Part shown: positions 7,448 through 11,092 of the stretch, piece by piece
Numbering within the stretch: position 1 is the stretch's first letter
Layout of the letters: the number at the start of each line of letters is the position of its first letter
Origin: Fidelibacterota bacterium
GTDB lineage: Bacteria; Fidelibacterota; UBA2242
Assembly: GCA_003527965.1 (NCBI GenBank)
Contig: DPVY01000002.1
Coordinates: 1-11,092 of the forward strand
Direction of reading: 5' to 3'
Length of the DNA stretch: 11,092 bases
Translations under genes and position numbers: made by a program
The notes under the pieces: model-generated
Database searches by the model: none
Told to the model about the DNA's origin: nothing
Seen by the model: the letters and a program-made list of their open reading frames with translations, nothing else

Positions 7448-10108
7448 TTATATGAGCGCTTTCAGGTGGGCTTCTAACTTCTTCAGCTGCTCCCGGTTGC
7501 GTTGTTCTTTCTCCTTTTCCCGGGCTACAACATCTTTGGGCGCCTTTTCCAGGAAGTTCTGACTCGTCAGTTTTACGGAAAGTGATTTTAGTAGACCTTT
7601 CAAGCGATTTATTTCCTTTTCAAGCCGCTGTCGCTCAGCCGCTACATCAATTAACCCTTCCAGGGGAATGAAAAATTCCGTCCCGTGAACAACAATTGTC
7701 GACGCCGGATGGGGTCTTTCCCCGTCCCGGACGATGCGAATATCGGCAACTTTTACAAGATTTTTAACATATTCTGCCAGCGATTCATTTTGAATTAATT
7801 TAAGCGGCAATTGTTCGTCACTCCCCTGCACAATTAAATTTAACTGAGCTGACGGCGGGATATTCATTTCGCTGCGTGCGGTTCTGAGGGCTGTGATCAT
7901 TTCCTGAATTACTTCAAAGGTTTCTTCAACATTTGGATCATCGCAATGGTAACGAATTTTTGGCCAATCGGAAACAACAATGTCCGGTTCAGATTTCGTT
8001 TTCAGATGCTGGTAGATTTCCTCGGAAATGAAGGGCGCATAGGGGTGCAAAACTTTTAAGGTGTTTTTTAAAACATAAATTGCTACCGATAGCGCGGTAC
8101 GTTTTTCCGTCGCCGATTTTTTATACAGCCGATCTTTGATTAATTCGATGTACCAGTCACAGTAATCGCTCCACATAAAATCATAGATCGTGCGGGCGAT
8201 TTCATCGAAACGGTACCGTTTTATACTATTTTCCACTTTTGCTAACGCTGTTTTCAACCGGATCAGGATCCATTTATCGGCGAGAGTTAACTCTATATCT
8301 TCGGGTATAAATTCCTCTTCAAGAATGGAATCATCATCCAGGTTCATCAGGATAAACCGGGAAGCGTTCCAGACTTTGTTCATGAAATTTCGACCAACCG
8401 CGAGCCTTTCTTCGGAAAAGAGAATGTCCTGCCCCTGGGGGGCAATCAGCATTATGCCATAGCGCAACGCATCGGCGCCGTATTTGTCGACGAGAACCAG
8501 GGGATCGGGAGAGTTACCCAGAGACTTGCTCATCTTGCGACCTTTGATATCCCGGATAATTCCGGTGAAATAGACGTCCTTAAAAGGAATGTCGTCCATA
8601 AATTCCAGACTCGCCATGATCATACGAGCCACCCAGAAAAAGATAATATCCGGTCCCGTTATGAGAGTATCCGTAGGAAAAAAGACTTTCAAATCGTCCG
8701 TTTTTTCGGGCCAGCCCATGGTCGAAAAGGGCCATAGCCAGGAGCTGAACCAGGTATCCAGCACATCGTTTTCCTGCAATACCGGAGCGCCGCATCGCGG
8801 ACATTTAGCGGGATCTTCTACCAGTGCATCCATCCAGTCACAATCGGTACAGTAAAACACCGGAATCCGATGTCCCCACCAAAGTTGCCGGGAAATACAC
8901 CAATCCCGGATATTATTCATCCAATGATAGTAGGTTTTAACCCATCTGGCCGGGTGAAATTTTATTTTCCCCTCCTCTACTACCTTGATAGCCGGCTCTG
9001 CGAGAGGCTTCATCTTAACAAACCACTGTTCGGAAAGATAGGGTTCGATCATCACACCGGCTCGCTCGCTATAGCCGACACTGTGTGTATAATCTTCAAT
9101 TTTTTCAAGGAAACCGAGGCGCTCCATTTCGGCTACAACCAACTTGCGCGCCTCAAAGCGGTCTTTACCAGCCACTAATGATCCCGCAGTAGCATTCATT
9201 GTTCCGTCGGGATTCATGATGTTGATCTTTTCCAGACCGTGGCGCTCGCCAATTTCAAAATCGTTAGGATCGTGAGCCGGAGTAACCTTTACCGCGCCGG
9301 TTCCGAATTCTATATCCACAAAATCATCGGCTACAATCGGAATTACCCTGTCCATTATTGGTAAAACGACATTTTTGCCGATCAGGTGGGCGAAGCGTTT
9401 GTCTTTGGGATTAACGGCAACACCTGTATCGCCCAACATGGTTTCCGGGCGAGTCGTAGCGACTGTTAAATATTCCGATCCATCTTCGAGAGGATAGCGA
9501 AAATACCACAAATGTCCCGAAGTTTCTTTATAAATAACCTCTTCATCGGAAAGTGCGGTTTGGGAGGCAGGACACCAGTTGATAATCTTGCGTCCCCGGT
9601 AAATCAGCCCTTTTTTGTACAAATGCACAAAGACCTGCCGCACGGCCAGGGAAAGCCCGTCATCAAGAGTAAAACGTTCCCTCTCCCAATCGCAGGAGCA
9701 GCCGATTTTGCGCAACTGGTTTAAAATGATAGATTTATGTTTATTAGCCCAATCCCAGACAATGTCAACAAATTCACCCCGCTCAAAATCATAGCGGGTT
9801 TTGCCATTTTTACGAAGTTCTTTTTCAACAACATTCTGAGTCGCAATTCCGGCGTGATCAGTGCCCGGCAGCCAGAGGGTTTCGTGGCCCCTCATCCGGG
9901 CGTAACGGACCAGAATGTCCTGAAGGGTATTATTCAGAACATGCCCCATTGTTAATATCCCCGTCACATTTGGCGGTGGAATGACAATGGTATAGGATTT
10001 CTTATTGGTCTGGTTATCGGCGTGGAAATAGCCTTTTTCCAGCCAATGGGAATACCAACGTGACTCTACTTTATTGGGATCATAAACCTTATCTAATTGA
10101 ATTGCCAA
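7448..10108 (-). CDS. valS: Valyl-tRNA synthetase
   Basis: Class Ia synthetase that charges tRNA-Val and edits misactivated threonine. The 886 residues are full length. Visible parts are PPPNVTG (44-50) with the HIGH-type signature reading TMGH (53-56), GTDHAGIATQ (82-91), the CP1 editing domain (about 205-350) with TTRPETMLGDTG (218-229) and TPAHDPNDFEIG (276-287), WCISRQLWWGHRIP (403-416), a zinc knuckle with C420, C423, C436 and C439, DTWFSSWLWPFSTMGWP (451-467), KMSKS (525-529), the anticodon-binding helical domain (about 605-760), and the C-terminal coiled-coil arm (about 823-886). The start is TTG at 10108-10106, five bases after GAGGT; the next in-frame Met is codon 54, within the active site. 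It begins 11 nt after the cNMP-binding gene. The Thr in place of the usual first His of the signature is the one unusual key position; everything else is canonical. Confidence 0.98.
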   Translation of the reverse strand: MAIQLDKVYDPNKVESRWYSHWLEKGYFHADNQTNKKSYTIVIPPPNVTGILTMGHVLNNTLQDILVRYARMRGHETLWLPGTDHAGIATQNVVEKELRKNGKTRYDFERGEFVDIVWDWANKHKSIILNQLRKIGCSCDWERERFTLDDGLSLAVRQVFVHLYKKGLIYRGRKIINWCPASQTALSDEEVIYKETSGHLWYFRYPLEDGSEYLTVATTRPETMLGDTGVAVNPKDKRFAHLIGKNVVLPIMDRVIPIVADDFVDIEFGTGAVKVTPAHDPNDFEIGERHGLEKINIMNPDGTMNATAGSLVAGKDRFEARKLVVAEMERLGFLEKIEDYTHSVGYSERAGVMIEPYLSEQWFVKMKPLAEPAIKVVEEGKIKFHPARWVKTYYHWMNNIRDWCISRQLWWGHRIPVFYCTDCDWMDALVEDPAKCPRCGAPVLQENDVLDTWFSSWLWPFSTMGWPEKTDDLKVFFPTDTLITGPDIIFFWVARMIMASLEFMDDIPFKDVYFTGIIRDIKGRKMSKSLGNSPDPLVLVDKYGADALRYGIMLIAPQGQDILFSEERLAVGRNFMNKVWNASRFILMNLDDDSILEEEFIPEDIELTLADKWILIRLKTALAKVENSIKRYRFDEIARTIYDFMWSDYCDWYIELIKDRLYKKSATEKRTALSVAIYVLKNTLKVLHPYAPFISEEIYQHLKTKSEPDIVVSDWPKIRYHCDDPNVEETFEVIQEMITALRTARSEMNIPPSAQLNLIVQGSDEQLPLKLIQNESLAEYVKNLVKVADIRIVRDGERPHPASTIVVHGTEFFIPLEGLIDVAAERQRLEKEINRLKGLLKSLSVKLTSQNFLEKAPKDVVAREKEKEQRNREQLKKLEAHLKALI

Positions 10109-10113
10109 AATCT

Positions 10114-10118
10114 ACCTC
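10114..10118 (-). promoter_or_regulatory. Shine-Dalgarno that fixes the valS TTG start
   Basis: On the minus strand GAGGT ends five bases before TTG at 10108. It sits just downstream of the stop of the preceding gene and is the main reason for accepting a TTG start, since no ATG or GTG lies in a suitable place. Confidence 0.75.
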
Positions 10119-10119
10119 G

Positions 10120-10647
10120 TTAACTTTCTATGATTAAACTGAATGCCGTTGTCAATTTCAAAACATTCTGATTTGCCTGTTTCAGACGCCGGCTGAGAAC
10201 CTGCGCAATGTTGCGCATAACTTTGTTTCCGATTTCCGGATATGTATTACAAATATGAAAAAATTCGCCTCTTTCAATCCGGGCGACACTACAGACCGTA
10301 CCGGCTTTTACCGTCGCAGTACGCAGATCATTTTCGCTGAACAGGCTCATTTCACCGAAAAACGGGTGGGTTTCGCTGGAAAGCGACAGCAGGCTTTTTT
10401 CCCGTGTATCCGACTGGGTAGTGTCGGTCTTCAGGGTCAATGCCTGAGTAATATCAACTTTCCCATCCAGCAACAGCAGAATCGAATTGCCTTTCTCGCC
10501 CTCCCGGATAATTGTATCGCCTTTCATAAACCGGATCGGAATAATTACCTTACAGAACTTGTCAATCTGATCCTCGGTCAATTCAGAGAATATTTCATAT
10601 TCTCCTAATATTCTCTTGTCATAATTGCATGTGTTTTTTTGTTTCAT
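10120..10647 (-). CDS. Stand-alone cyclic-nucleotide-binding domain protein
   Basis: A 175-residue soluble protein made of one CRP/cNMP-type beta-roll. Residues 15-62 show the family opening (IFSELTEDQIDKF, then the turn KGDTIIREGEKGNSILLLLDG). The phosphate-binding cassette is FFGEMSLFSENDLRTATV (96-113), which keeps the Gly-Glu pair (G98, E99) and the Arg followed by small residues (R109-T110-A111) expected of real cAMP/cGMP binders. The loop between these parts (about 66-95) is longer than usual and Ser/Thr-rich. A helical tail follows (about 136-165), but there is no helix-turn-helix, so it is not a Crp/Fnr transcription factor. The ATG overlaps the upstream stop as TAATG, implying translational coupling with the channel-like gene. 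A ligand-sensing subunit role is inferred from that context; the ligand is unproven. Confidence 0.86.
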   Translation of the reverse strand: MKQKNTCNYDKRILGEYEIFSELTEDQIDKFCKVIIPIRFMKGDTIIREGEKGNSILLLLDGKVDITQALTLKTDTTQSDTREKSLLSLSSETHPFFGEMSLFSENDLRTATVKAGTVCSVARIERGEFFHICNTYPEIGNKVMRNIAQVLSRRLKQANQNVLKLTTAFSLIIES

Positions 10648-11092
10648 TATACCAACACTATGGCTTTTTCGTTTTCCCGGATAATATATCCATCTTCAGG
10701 GTTTAAATTGACAATGGTTTTATTTTCTTCACCCAAAGTCTTGCCCGCCTCTTTTAGCTTACGCTCAATAAAGGCATCGAGATGACTGGAATCCGCAGCG
10801 AGAAAATCACCGATACCGATAGACTCGACTTCCGATAAGATTCCCAAAGCCACCATGTGATGCTGATTTTTAAAAAACTGCGACGCCTCTGCAAAAGTCT
10901 TACCTCGGAAGCGTGATGGAATTGCAGCCGTTGAAAGCCGATGATCGCTTTTAGCGCTAAGAAGTTTAGATACAATACTGGACATTCCCGGTTCAAGCGC
11001 ATCGCCGGCAACAAAATAATCCACAAATTGATCGCTGACAATTACCTCATCCGCCCTGGCGCGTTTGACGTGAATTTCATTTTCCGGATTCA
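10647..11092 (-). CDS. RCK/TrkA-type regulatory region of a putative potassium channel or transporter, 5' end off the window
   Basis: The frame is open to the window edge: about 22 codons precede the GTG at 11024 (NPENEIHVKRARADEVIVSD), so that GTG is internal and the true start is beyond 11092. What remains, about 147 residues, looks like the end of an RCK_N (TrkA-N, Rossmann) domain. ADEVIVSD is the usual late strand, and EPGMSSIVSKLLS matches the helix after it. An RCK_C-like module follows: FRGKTFAEASQFF, VALGILSEVESIGIGDF, and a final LNPEDGYIIRENEKAIVLV typical of TrkA-C ends. Such regions are cytoplasmic gating rings of K+ channels or Trk/Ktr transporters. The pore segment would lie upstream and is not seen. 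The adjoining overlapping cNMP-binding gene fits a ligand-gated ion system. The family call is from pattern recognition and is moderate. Confidence 0.65.
   Translation of the reverse strand, partial: NPENEIHVKRARADEVIVSDQFVDYFVAGDALEPGMSSIVSKLLSAKSDHRLSTAAIPSRFRGKTFAEASQFFKNQHHMVALGILSEVESIGIGDFLAADSSHLDAFIERKLKEAGKTLGEENKTIVNLNPEDGYIIRENEKAIVLV

Noticed and set aside
10647..11024. Complete 125-residue gene starting at GTG 11024
   Set aside because: The frame stays open to the window edge and the upstream residues (ADEVIVSD and before) fit the end of an RCK_N domain, so the gene is longer and truncated by the window.

Overview
The window is 11.1 kb of compact bacterial chromosome with every convincing gene on the minus strand, so transcription runs from high to low coordinates. 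Nothing looks phage-, plasmid- or transposon-derived. G+C appears intermediate (low to mid 40s by eye). The gene set (DUF2723 membrane protein, DUF1844 protein, DUF4139 protein, a ValRS with a TMGH signature) and the frequent TTG starts suggest an uncultivated lineage in or near the FCB superphylum (Calditrichota/KSB1-like). That placement is an inference from gene content and protein style, not a demonstrated assignment.

Layout in transcription order. (1) 11092-10647: C-terminal part of a gene cut by the window edge, best read as the RCK/TrkA regulatory region of a potassium channel or transporter. (2) 10647-10120: a stand-alone cyclic-nucleotide-binding-domain protein whose ATG overlaps the previous stop (TAATG). 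(3) 10108-7448: valS, valyl-tRNA synthetase, TTG start with a clear Shine-Dalgarno. (4) 7412-6036: exported DUF4139 protein. (5) 6035-3912: recG, starting at a TTG that directly abuts the preceding stop. The spacings (-1, 11, 35 and 0 nt) suggest one transcription unit. A 252-bp gap (3660-3911) follows, holding a degenerate family of short direct and inverted repeats. Then a second unit: (6) 3659-3339, DUF1844 protein with a strong AGGAGG; (7) 3321-505, DUF2723 multi-spanning membrane protein (GT117/TMEM260-like) with a TPR-like tail; (8) 493-1, a family 2 glycosyltransferase cut by the left edge.

Functionally the first unit joins ion homeostasis, translation, an envelope protein of unknown role, and replication-fork rescue or recombination; apart from the channel/cNMP pair these need not act together. 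The second unit looks like surface glycosylation: a lipid-linked-sugar-dependent GT-C enzyme beside a nucleotide-sugar GT2 enzyme. No wholly new system is evident. The observations most worth following are the split RCK-channel plus free cNMP-binding protein, the DUF2723/GT2 pair, a perfect 12-bp hairpin with a cUCCGg tetraloop inside the GT2 reading frame, and the composite repeat in the only sizeable intergenic gap.
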